Shown here piece after piece: positions 57,189 to 64,000 of a stretch of DNA of 64,000 bases. Origin of the DNA: an uncultured Erythrobacter sp. (lineage in GTDB: Bacteria; Pseudomonadota; Alphaproteobacteria; Sphingomonadales; Sphingomonadaceae); NCBI GenBank assembly GCA_947502815.1, contig CANNBH010000001.1, positions 1,708,818 to 1,772,817 of the forward strand. The letters are read 5' to 3'. Below the pieces are notes generated by a model, which saw nothing but the letters and a program-made list of their open reading frames with translations, was not told where the DNA came from and did no database searches. A program made the translations under genes and the position numbers. Positions within the stretch are counted from its first letter, which is position 1. The number at the start of each line of letters is the position of its first letter.

Positions 57189-57759
57189 CGCATGCATGGC
57201 CGCAGCGCTGCCGATGGCGGCGCCTGTTTTCGCGCAAGACGTCGATTACATCGCGCCAGAAGACGAGATGGCGGAAGCCATGCTCATCATGGACGTAATG
57301 TTTCCGGCTGACACCCGCGAAGACATGGTGCGGACCATGGGCAGTCAAATGGCTGACTCGATGATGACCGGACCCATATTTGAAGAGCCCGGCATTCGGG
57401 CCATCATGGATGATTTCATTGCAAGCGTTCCAGAATTGATGCGGCCCGCTATCGCCGAACACTTGCCGAGCATGATCAAGTCCACAGCCATCGCATACAC
57501 GCGCGAGTTTACGCTCGAAGAATTGCAAGACATCCGTGCCTTTTCGGGCACGCCAAGCGGGCGGCACTATTTTGGCAGCGTCCAATCTTTGCTCGCCGAC
57601 CCCGCCATAGCCGCAACCAACCAAGAATTCTTTGCTGAAGTTTCGGAAATGCAGGCTGAGCAGGTGCCAATTCTGCAGCAAAAGCTTGCTGACTATCTCG
57701 ATGCCAATCCGGAAGTGATTGAACGTTTGCAGCAATCCGGTGTCGGTCAATCAAACTGA
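57157..57759 (+). CDS. DUF2059 domain secreted protein
   Basis: 200 residues. Signal peptide about 1-26 (ending FAQ). The mature part is helical, ending with the DUF2059 pattern YTREFTLEELQDIRAFSGTPSGRHYF (as region about 110-136). Periplasmic, function unknown. Its start region lies within a strong stem-loop just after rpoD. Confidence 0.85.
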   Translation: MKKTLRALALSACMAAALPMAAPVFAQDVDYIAPEDEMAEAMLIMDVMFPADTREDMVRTMGSQMADSMMTGPIFEEPGIRAIMDDFIASVPELMRPAIAEHLPSMIKSTAIAYTREFTLEELQDIRAFSGTPSGRHYFGSVQSLLADPAIAATNQEFFAEVSEMQAEQVPILQQKLADYLDANPEVIERLQQSGVGQSN

Positions 57760-57805
57760 TCGCAATTGGCTGTCGTTCTTGCCAACCGGTCGCTGCCAAG
57801 CCGGT

Positions 57806-58240
57806 TCAGCCCAAAGGCTCGACCAGCTTACCGCTGACAACTTGATAGGATTGAATGCCCGCAATGGTGGGCATGGTGATGCGCATTTCAAATGCGTCGG
57901 GCTTATACCACCCTTCAATCGCCTGCTCATGCGCTGCAAATGGCGCGACTGCACCCTGATCCAGATGGCCAGAGATCACGCCATCGGCAAACACCACATT
58001 GGAGGGGTCCTGCGCGTTGTAAAATTTGGAAAATGCGACCCCGCGCGGTTCAAGCCCAGCCATATTTTGCGAAAGTCTCACGTTGTGCGTCCGGTGCTCT
58101 AAACGCCCAGCGCGGCCATCCACTTCCATCCAGCCTTCAATCTCCCACGCGCCCGGAATGAACGCGTCTGCAGATGGACCGCATCCGGCAAGCATAGCAG
58201 ATCCCATCAGGGCAATCCCTTTGAAGAGCGCACTTTTCAT
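57806..58240 (-). CDS. Putative DUF3617-like lipoprotein
   Basis: 144 residues from ATG 58240. Lipobox LAGC (Cys20). The mature part, beginning FIPGAWEIEGWMEVDGR, resembles small DUF3617-type lipoproteins of sphingomonads; no catalytic motif is visible. Convergent with the DUF2059 gene and divergent from the ParA gene. Confidence 0.72.
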   Translation of the reverse strand: MKSALFKGIALMGSAMLAGCGPSADAFIPGAWEIEGWMEVDGRAGRLEHRTHNVRLSQNMAGLEPRGVAFSKFYNAQDPSNVVFADGVISGHLDQGAVAPFAAHEQAIEGWYKPDAFEMRITMPTIAGIQSYQVVSGKLVEPLG

Positions 58241-58407
58241 GGCGTTCGTTCTAGGCAGAAAGGATGAAAAGTTCCCTATCCGCCATCGGACGCTCGCCTG
58301 AATCGCCGGAGATAGCGACGAACATAGCGGACAATTGGCGCGCTCATATTGTTTATGCTGCACTGCACAGGCATAGTCAGCGCTTCGAAACAACAGGAGC
58401 ACGGATC

Positions 58408-59052
58408 GTGCCGCATTCGGTGCAAACCATCGCCATCGTTAGTCAAAAGGGCGGTTCCGGCAAAACCACGCTTGCCGTCAATCTTGCCACCCGCGCGGCT
58501 CAGGCCAAAAGCGAAAGCTGCGTGATCGACACCGATCCGCAGGCTACCGCGGCAGCATGGGGCGATTGGCGCGGAGACTTTCTGCCCGTTGTGGTCACTG
58601 CTCCACCCGCACGTTTGGGGCGGACAATTGATAGCGCGGCAAAAAACGGCGTCGACTTCATCGTCATCGACACCCCTCCCCACGCAGACGCCGCCGCGCG
58701 CGAAGCGATCAAGGCCGCCGATGTAGTCCTTATCCCGACAAAGCCGCGCGCGTTCGATCTGCACGCACTTCAACCGATTGCAGACCTTGTGTCCTTTGCG
58801 AACAAGCCCGCGTTTGTGGTGCTCAATTCCGTGCCGTCAGGCGCGACATTGATCACAGAAGAAGCGCGCAGCACGGCCAAGGCGATGGGCCTTAAAGTCT
58901 GCCCAGTTGAGTTGGGCGACCGTGCGGCATTTCACAGATCGTCGGCGAAAGGTGAAACCGCGGCTGAGTTAGACCCGGATGGCAAAGCCGCCAAAGAGAT
59001 CGAAGCCTTGTGGAAATGGCTTCGTAAAACGCTGAAAAAGCAGTCGAAATAA
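58408..59052 (+). CDS. ParA-family ATPase without adjacent parB
   Basis: 214 residues from GTG 58408, preceded by GGAG at good distance. The deviant Walker A motif is KGGSGKTT (13-20), switch I lies around DTDPQATAAAW and Walker B is FIVIDTPPHAD. The C-terminus is basic. It is a small, orphan ParA/MinD-type ATPase; such proteins position cargo such as chemoreceptor clusters or plasmids, but no partner is adjacent. It converges on the following secreted-protein gene. Confidence 0.9.
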   Translation: MPHSVQTIAIVSQKGGSGKTTLAVNLATRAAQAKSESCVIDTDPQATAAAWGDWRGDFLPVVVTAPPARLGRTIDSAAKNGVDFIVIDTPPHADAAAREAIKAADVVLIPTKPRAFDLHALQPIADLVSFANKPAFVVLNSVPSGATLITEEARSTAKAMGLKVCPVELGDRAAFHRSSAKGETAAELDPDGKAAKEIEALWKWLRKTLKKQSK

Positions 59053-59059
59053 CTGCGAT

Positions 59060-59737
59060 TTAATAAAGGCGGCCGGCGTCGTCTTCATAGCTGCGCGCGT
59101 TGAGCCCGTATTTCAGCAGGAAATCCTCTGGCACCACCGGCTCTGGCGCGATGGGCATTTCACGAAACCGGCGGCGGGTCCGCTCCAGTTCGCGCACAGG
59201 GATTTGCGACCACTCAATCGTGTTGCGTCCTGTCAGCGCAAAATCGCCTGCATAGGTGACTGAACCCGCGCGCACCTCAAATGTGGGGGCCTCTTCGCCG
59301 TATCCGCGGCTGGGACGGGACAATTCCAGCGATCCGTAGATACCCGGTTCCTCCACCAAACACCGTTCATTGATCGTCGGCACTTTGGCGCAGTTCATCC
59401 CGTGCGCGACCAGCCTGTAGGTGCCCGGACGCAGTTGAAACGCTTGGATTTTGTAACTCACTGTGTCGTTACCAAATGCGAAGAATCCCTGCCGCCGTTT
59501 GAATCGGACAACATCTTCATCATTGGCGATATCGCCTCCTTCACGCAGGAAGAAAACGTGTATCGGATCGTCCAAGTAAATTTCACTGCGGATCGAGATC
59601 ACGACCGCGCCGTGGCCTTCTTCAACCGCGGAGGGGCCTGACACGCGCTGCGCCTCTATGCCCGGATCGGCCGCCACACTGCCCCAGCCCGGAATGGCCA
59701 GACAGGCAGCAAAAAATGCAAAAAGGACGGAACGCAT
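59060..59737 (-). CDS. Secreted hypothetical protein
   Basis: 225 residues from ATG 59737. Signal peptide about 1-23 (VAA-DPG). The mature part is beta-rich (GHGAVVISIRSEIYLDDPIHV, AFQLRPGTYRLVAHG), resembling small periplasmic beta-sandwich proteins. No known family recognised. Ends 7 bp after the convergent ParA gene. Confidence 0.7.
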   Translation of the reverse strand: MRSVLFAFFAACLAIPGWGSVAADPGIEAQRVSGPSAVEEGHGAVVISIRSEIYLDDPIHVFFLREGGDIANDEDVVRFKRRQGFFAFGNDTVSYKIQAFQLRPGTYRLVAHGMNCAKVPTINERCLVEEPGIYGSLELSRPSRGYGEEAPTFEVRAGSVTYAGDFALTGRNTIEWSQIPVRELERTRRRFREMPIAPEPVVPEDFLLKYGLNARSYEDDAGRLY

Positions 59738-59941
59738 GGGGGCGGCACCTGTGAAACGATTGGATTGTGCAGAGGCCCAAAAGAGTAACCAAACAAGCGA
59801 ACTTCTCAAGGCCCCTTTTGCCGCCGATGGATCCGCAAATGTCCCAAAATTGTCCAAAAAGTCGCAAATTGGCTTAAGACACGTCGAAAAGCCTCATTCA
59901 CGGGGTGGCACCAAGCAGCGACCCTCACTAAAGACATGCGC

Positions 59942-60421
59942 ATGCGTATTGCCATAGCTTCCGATCACGCCGCCACCGACATGAAGGCCGAATTGGCCGA
60001 ATGGTTGATGGACGAAGGCCACGAAGTCGCTGATCTCGGCCCTGATGCCGGGGAAAGCGTCGATTATCCCGATTACGGGTACAAATTGGCCGGGGTCATT
60101 GCCGATGGCACGGTCGAATTTGGCGTCGCCCTGTGCGGATCAGGGGTCGGCATTTCGATCAGCGTCAACCGCAACAAAGCCGTTCGATGCGCTTTGGTCT
60201 CCGAACCGCTCTCCGCCGCTTTGGCGCGCGAACACAACAACGCGAACTGCATCGCTTTGGGCGCGCGATTGACTGGCATCGAAATGGCAAAGTCTTGCGT
60301 AGCTACATTCATCAGCACCGAGTTCGCCGACGCGAATGACCCCGCTGGCCGCCATCAACGCCGCGTTGCAAAGCTCGGCCATCCACCCGTTCAAACCGAT
60401 CATATCGAGACGCACCAATGA
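59942..60421 (+). CDS. rpiB: Ribose-5-phosphate isomerase B
   Basis: 159 residues from ATG 59942 (ATG 59936, two codons earlier, is also possible; the AAAG ribosome-binding site fits 59942 better). RpiB signatures are [18 protein letters not shown] and the catalytic Cys in [12 protein letters not shown]. It interconverts ribose 5-phosphate and ribulose 5-phosphate. Its stop overlaps the glyA start (ATGA). Confidence 0.95.
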   Translation: MRIAIASDHAATDMKAELAEWLMDEGHEVADLGPDAGESVDYPDYGYKLAGVIADGTVEFGVALCGSGVGISISVNRNKAVRCALVSEPLSAALAREHNNANCIALGARLTGIEMAKSCVATFISTEFADANDPAGRHQRRVAKLGHPPVQTDHIETHQ

Positions 60422-61728
60422 GCACACAGCCTTCTGATGTTACAAACCCGCTGGATGGGTTTTGGAACGATGATCTTGCGACCGCAGACCCAGAGATCGC
60501 AGCGGCGATTGGCAGCGAGCTAAAGCGTCAACAGGACAAAATTGAACTGATCGCGAGCGAAAACATCGCATCGAAAGCTGTGCTGGAAGCAACCGGCAGC
60601 GTGTTCACCAACAAATACGCAGAGGGCTATCCCGGAAAGCGTTATTATGGCGGCTGCGATTATGCCGATGTGGTTGAAACGCTGGCAATTGACCGCGCCA
60701 AGCAATTGTTTGGATGCAGCTTTGCCAATGTCCAACCGAACAGCGGCAGTCAGATGAACCAAGCTGTGTTCCTCGCGCTGTTGCAGCCGGGCGATACATT
60801 CATGGGCCTCGATCTGAACTCGGGCGGTCACCTGACCCACGGTTCACCGGTCAATATGTCGGGCAAATGGTTCAACCCGGTCAGCTACGGCGTGACCGAG
60901 GGCGAAGAATTGATCGACATGGAGGCGGTCGCGGCGACCGCGCGTGAACACAAGCCAAAGATCATCATTTGCGGCGGGACGGCCTATTCGCGGATCTGGG
61001 ATTTTGATGCGTTCCGCAAGATCGCCGATGAAGTGGGCGCGATCCTGCTGTGCGATATGAGCCACATTTCCGGGTTGGTAGCAGGCGGTGCGCACCCCTC
61101 CCCCTTCCCGCAATGCGACATCGTGACATCGACAACGCACAAAAGCCTTCGCGGCCCGCGTTCGGGCATCATCCTGTGGAACGATGAGAAGTTCACAAAA
61201 CCGCTCAACATGGCGGTGTTCCCCGGTCTTCAGGGTGGCCCGCTGATGCATGTCATCGCGGCCAAAGCCGTCGCTTTCCGCGAGGCCTTGACGCCTGAGT
61301 TCAAAACCTACGCGCATCGCATCGTCGAAAATGCCCGCGCCCTTGCCGCTAGCCTCGAAGAAAACGGCCTGCGCATTGTATCGGGCGGCACAGACAACCA
61401 CTCAATGCTGGTCGACCTGACGGCAAAGAACGTGACCGGCAAGGATGCGGAAAAGGGCCTCGATCGGGCTTGGCTGACGTGCAACAAGAACGGCATCCCG
61501 TTTGACACACGATCTCCATTTGTGACCAGCGGCATTCGCCTGGGCACTCCTGCAGGCACAACGCGCGGTTTTGGCCCGGTGGAATTCCGCGAAATCGGCA
61601 AACTGATCGCAGAAGTGGTTGAGGGCCTTTCGACCAACGGGCCAGAAGGCAACGCGCAAGTTGAAGAAAGCGTGCGCCGCCAAGTTTCAGAACTTTGCAA
61701 CAATTTTCCTGTCTACCCCGAATGGTAA
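60418..61728 (+). CDS. glyA: Serine hydroxymethyltransferase
   Basis: 436 residues, PLP fold type I. It converts serine and tetrahydrofolate to glycine and methylene-THF. Landmarks are the N-terminal [24 protein letters not shown], and the PLP lysine in [15 protein letters not shown]. Overlaps rpiB by four bases; rpiB-glyA-nrdR is a conserved sphingomonad order. Confidence 0.98.
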   Translation: MSTQPSDVTNPLDGFWNDDLATADPEIAAAIGSELKRQQDKIELIASENIASKAVLEATGSVFTNKYAEGYPGKRYYGGCDYADVVETLAIDRAKQLFGCSFANVQPNSGSQMNQAVFLALLQPGDTFMGLDLNSGGHLTHGSPVNMSGKWFNPVSYGVTEGEELIDMEAVAATAREHKPKIIICGGTAYSRIWDFDAFRKIADEVGAILLCDMSHISGLVAGGAHPSPFPQCDIVTSTTHKSLRGPRSGIILWNDEKFTKPLNMAVFPGLQGGPLMHVIAAKAVAFREALTPEFKTYAHRIVENARALAASLEENGLRIVSGGTDNHSMLVDLTAKNVTGKDAEKGLDRAWLTCNKNGIPFDTRSPFVTSGIRLGTPAGTTRGFGPVEFREIGKLIAEVVEGLSTNGPEGNAQVEESVRRQVSELCNNFPVYPEW

Positions 61729-61755
61729 ATTGACTATCAGCAAGAAAAGCGCGCT

Positions 61756-62037
61756 ATGACCAAACTAGTAAAAAATGATGCCGTCGTTGTAGACGAAGAC
61801 ACCGCAAGCAAGAGCGAGGAAGCAATGGGAAAGAAGAAAGAAAAAGACTGGGTTCAGGACACCCGCGATGAAGTGTCGATGATGATCAAAGATGGATTTG
61901 ATCACGATTCAACAAAGCCGGTCTTGAAAGCCGCCGCTGTTGGCGCTGTTGCAGGCGTGGTTCTTCCCGGCATTGGTCTTGCTGCGGGTCTTGTGGCCGG
62001 TGCAGGCCTGGCTCTTCATCACGCCATCCGTAAATAA
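61756..62037 (+). CDS. Small membrane protein with glycine-rich C-terminal segment
   Basis: 93 residues: a charged N-terminal half and a hydrophobic Gly/Ala-rich C-terminal segment (AAVGAVAGVVLPGIGLAAGL, about 60-79) that resembles a glycine-zipper membrane helix. No family recognised. It lies between glyA and nrdR on the same strand, 27 bp and 9 bp away. Confidence 0.7.
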   Translation: MTKLVKNDAVVVDEDTASKSEEAMGKKKEKDWVQDTRDEVSMMIKDGFDHDSTKPVLKAAAVGAVAGVVLPGIGLAAGLVAGAGLALHHAIRK

Positions 62038-62046
62038 GCACCCTCA

Positions 62047-62508
62047 ATGCGCTGTCCGTTCTGTGCCAATGATGACACTCAGGTAAAGGATAGCCGTCCT
62101 ACCGAGGATTCCACCGCGATCCGCCGCCGGCGGCAATGCGGGTCGTGCGGTGCGCGTTTTACGACCTTTGAACGGGTGCAGCTGCGCGAAGTCACCATTG
62201 TGAAGTCGGGCGACCGCAAGGAAGCGTTCAACCGGTCAAAGATTGAGCAATCCGTATCGCTGGCGTGCCGCAAACGCGGCGTGACGCAGGAACGTATCGA
62301 TCAACTGATCTCTGGCATTCAACGTCAGGTTGAAACCGCTGGCGAAGCCGAAGTTCCATCTGCCAGAATTGGCGAAATGGTGATGGATGGCCTGAAACAG
62401 ATAGACAGCGTTGCCTACATCCGATTTGCCAGCGTCTACCGTGATTTTTCCGAAGCGCGCGACTTTGAAGAATTTGCCAGCACCGTCGCCGAAGCGGCGA
62501 AAGACTAA
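62047..62508 (+). CDS. nrdR: Transcriptional repressor NrdR
   Basis: 153 residues. The zinc ribbon uses Cys3, Cys6, Cys31 and Cys34 (MRCPFC, QCGSCG), followed by the ATP-cone domain ([26 protein letters not shown]). NrdR represses ribonucleotide reductase genes by binding NrdR boxes. Complete and standard length. Confidence 0.97.
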   Translation: MRCPFCANDDTQVKDSRPTEDSTAIRRRRQCGSCGARFTTFERVQLREVTIVKSGDRKEAFNRSKIEQSVSLACRKRGVTQERIDQLISGIQRQVETAGEAEVPSARIGEMVMDGLKQIDSVAYIRFASVYRDFSEARDFEEFASTVAEAAKD

Positions 62509-62514
62509 GACGTC

Positions 62515-63300
62515 GTGGCCGATCAAATGGCTGGGGCCAACAAACCCATCATTGTCTTGATACGTCCGCAAATGGGCGAGAACATCGGCAAAGCCGCGCG
62601 CGCCATGCTCAATTTCGGGCTCACTGAACTGCGCATTGTGGCGCCGCGCGATGGTTGGCCCAATCCATCTGCGGGGCCTTCCGCTGCTGGTGCCGATATC
62701 GTTCTGGATCAGGCCAAGATTTTTGACACCACGGCAGAGGCCTTGGCCGACTGCGAACATGTCTACGCCACCACAGTGCGCAAACGCGGCGTGCAGAAAC
62801 CCGTGGTTGGCGCGGATGGTGCGGCGCGGCTGATCCATTCCCAACCCGGCCGACACGCCGTGATATTTGGCCGCGAAGCATCGGGATTGGCGACGGAAGA
62901 CGTCGCCCTTGCGCGCCACATTCTGACTGTGCCGATCAATCCTGAATTTGGCTCACTCAATCTGGCTCAGGCGGTGATTCTGGTGGCCTATGAATGGTCA
63001 CGCATTGGCTCCGAATTGCACGGAGAGACGGACGCATTGATCCAACCAACGGCGGAAGAGGAATGGCTGCCCCCTGCCCCTCAGGCAGAGTTGGATGGCT
63101 TGGTTGGCCATTTTGAAAAGCTGCTTGATCCGCGCGGATATTTCCTGCCTGAGCCCCGGCGTGAGGCAACGGCGCGCACCTTGCGCAATGTCTTGACCAA
63201 ACCCGGCTGGAATCATCTTGAGATCCGAACATTGCGCGGAATTTTAAGCACTTTGGAGCGTGGGCCACGTTCTGAAAATGACAAAGAAACCTCTCAATAG
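62515..63300 (+). CDS. trmJ: SPOUT tRNA/rRNA methyltransferase, TrmJ-like
   Basis: 261 residues from GTG 62515, 6 bp after nrdR. SpoU-type motifs are RPQMGENIGKAARAMLNFG, FGREASGL and PINPEFGSLNLAQAV, which form the knotted SAM-binding fold. TrmJ 2'-O-methylates nucleotide 32 of tRNAs; another tRNA/rRNA target cannot be excluded. Confidence 0.92.
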   Translation: MADQMAGANKPIIVLIRPQMGENIGKAARAMLNFGLTELRIVAPRDGWPNPSAGPSAAGADIVLDQAKIFDTTAEALADCEHVYATTVRKRGVQKPVVGADGAARLIHSQPGRHAVIFGREASGLATEDVALARHILTVPINPEFGSLNLAQAVILVAYEWSRIGSELHGETDALIQPTAEEEWLPPAPQAELDGLVGHFEKLLDPRGYFLPEPRREATARTLRNVLTKPGWNHLEIRTLRGILSTLERGPRSENDKETSQ

Positions 63301-63391
63301 GTTAGAGAATGTCGTTCGTCGCTTGAGTGTGGACATGGGCAATACGCCTCGCTAGCCCTGTCTAACCCTCTTTCAAGATCAAGCGAGATTT

Positions 63392-63727
63392 ATGATGCCA
63401 TTCCCCCTTCCGCGCCTCGCGGCTGCTGTTCCATTTGTGCTTGCGGCGCCTTTGTTTGCTGCTTCGGCTTTTGCCACTGAACCTGCGCAGGAAAGCACCG
63501 ACATGCCGGCACCAACTGCTGCAGAAATGCCGGTTGACGCTGAAACCGCTCCCACAGCGCCAGAAGCGCCTGTTGAGCCTGCTCCAGCGGCAGAACCAGT
63601 GGCCGCAGAAGAACCAGAAGAAGAAGCGCGCATTTGCCGCAACATTCGCCTTGATGCCTCAAGCCGCCGCAAATCACGCGTGTGCCTGACACAGCAAGGT
63701 TGGCGCGACCTCAACAATCGCCGCTAA
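63392..63727 (+). CDS. Small secreted protein with Ala/Pro/Glu-rich linker
   Basis: 111 residues from ATG 63392 (ATG 63395 also possible). Signal peptide about 1-28 (FAT-E), then a low-complexity Pro/Ala/Glu segment, and a conserved-looking C-terminal RICRNIRLDASSRRKSRVCL followed by QQGWRDLNNRR with two cysteines. This C-terminal pattern recurs in small periplasmic proteins of sphingomonads. Function unknown. Confidence 0.72.
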   Translation: MMPFPLPRLAAAVPFVLAAPLFAASAFATEPAQESTDMPAPTAAEMPVDAETAPTAPEAPVEPAPAAEPVAAEEPEEEARICRNIRLDASSRRKSRVCLTQQGWRDLNNRR

Positions 63728-63754
63728 CCCGCACGAAATTACGGCGGAGAAGCC

Positions 63755-63783
63755 TTGACTGGCGCTGCGGCGCTGGCTAATGG
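63755..63783 (+). promoter_or_regulatory. Likely sigma-70 promoter of rpsD
   Basis: TTGACT (63755-63760), a 17-bp spacer and TAATGG (63778-63783) lie about 130 bp before the rpsD start. The leader that follows contains a perfect 7-bp hairpin (GTAAGAG at 63829-63835 with CTCTTAC at 63843-63849). Confidence 0.5.
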
Positions 63784-63910
63784 CGCGCCTTCGCAATTGG
63801 CTCCGCACCCCGGTGAAGCGGTAGCCGCGTAAGAGACACATGCTCTTACGGTGCGATGCCGGGTTCAACGGTTGGCAATTGGTCAGCCCGCAAAATTGAA
63901 GGAAAGACTT

Positions 63911-64000
63911 ATGTCGAAGCGCAAAAGCGCCAAGTACAAACTCGACCGCCGGATGGGTGAAAACATCTGGGGTCGTCCAAATTCACCAGTGAACAAGCGT
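63911..64000 (+). CDS. rpsD: Ribosomal protein uS4 (start only)
   Basis: The first 30 codons ([20 protein letters not shown] and onward to PVNKR) match the sphingomonad S4 N-terminus. S4 is a primary 16S-rRNA-binding protein and, in many bacteria, an autogenous repressor. GGAAAGA precedes the ATG. The gene continues past the right edge. Confidence 0.95.
   Translation, partial: MSKRKSAKYKLDRRMGENIWGRPNSPVNKR

Overview
The window reads as an ordinary chromosomal stretch of an alphaproteobacterium of the order Sphingomonadales, most like the Erythrobacteraceae (Erythrobacter or a close relative). The basis is the recognisable protein set and gene order: comF opposite a NDUFAF5/BioC-like methyltransferase, ppdK-glyS-glyQ, rplY-pth-ychF, mreBCD-mrdA-rodA, ribB-ribH, carA/carB-greA, dnaG-rpoD, rpiB-glyA-nrdR-trmJ-rpsD. 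Base composition is moderately GC-rich. No prophage, insertion sequence, CRISPR array or rRNA operon was seen. One tRNA (Lys, anticodon CTT) is present.

Layout. 1-9.4 kb: the start of a soluble chemotaxis receptor, a CoxE-like VWA protein followed by a low-GC cyclase-like protein, a DUF1343/NamZ-type muramidase with a DOMON-like protein, tyrS, a PilZ protein, an MFS exporter coupled to cysK, and an aspartyl/asparaginyl beta-hydroxylase gene interrupted by one in-frame amber codon. 9.4-14.3 kb: acyl-CoA dehydrogenase with a MerR regulator, hisI, a structured non-coding stretch with an orphan plus-strand terminator, comF and a methyltransferase. 14.3-20.3 kb: ppdK and the two glycyl-tRNA synthetase subunits. 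20.4-30.5 kb: an overlapping HTH/membrane-protein pair, two tandem TraB/GumN proteins, rplY, pth, a SDR, ychF, a low-GC alpha/beta-hydrolase-like gene and mutL.

30.6-44.8 kb: the cell-shape operon mreB-mreC-mreD-mrdA-rodA, a LuxR-type solo regulator, tRNA-Lys, the riboflavin genes ribB(A)-ribH with winged-helix proteins on both sides, eno, and a four-gene envelope/stress cluster (DUF883-like, holin-like YqjE type). 44.9-57.8 kb: DUF4170 and GNAT proteins, greA, a carA-(three genes)-carB operon with overlapping stop/start codons, YqeY, dnaG, rpoD and a DUF2059 secreted protein. 57.8-64 kb: a lipoprotein, an orphan ParA, rpiB, glyA, a small membrane protein, nrdR, trmJ, a small secreted protein and the beginning of rpsD.

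Most of the window is housekeeping: cell-wall elongation and recycling, tRNA charging, ribosome and tRNA maintenance, replication initiation and the primary sigma factor. The observations most worth following are: the N-terminal HTH fused to RibB together with a perfect 18-bp palindrome 11 nt upstream of its start codon; the structured plus-strand RNA candidate at about 12.46-12.63 kb; the degenerate class III cyclase-like protein at 1.7 kb; a 12-bp perfect stem that buries the ribosome-binding site of the gene after rpoD; the insertion of three genes between carA and carB; and a tract of foreign-looking codon use inside glyS.
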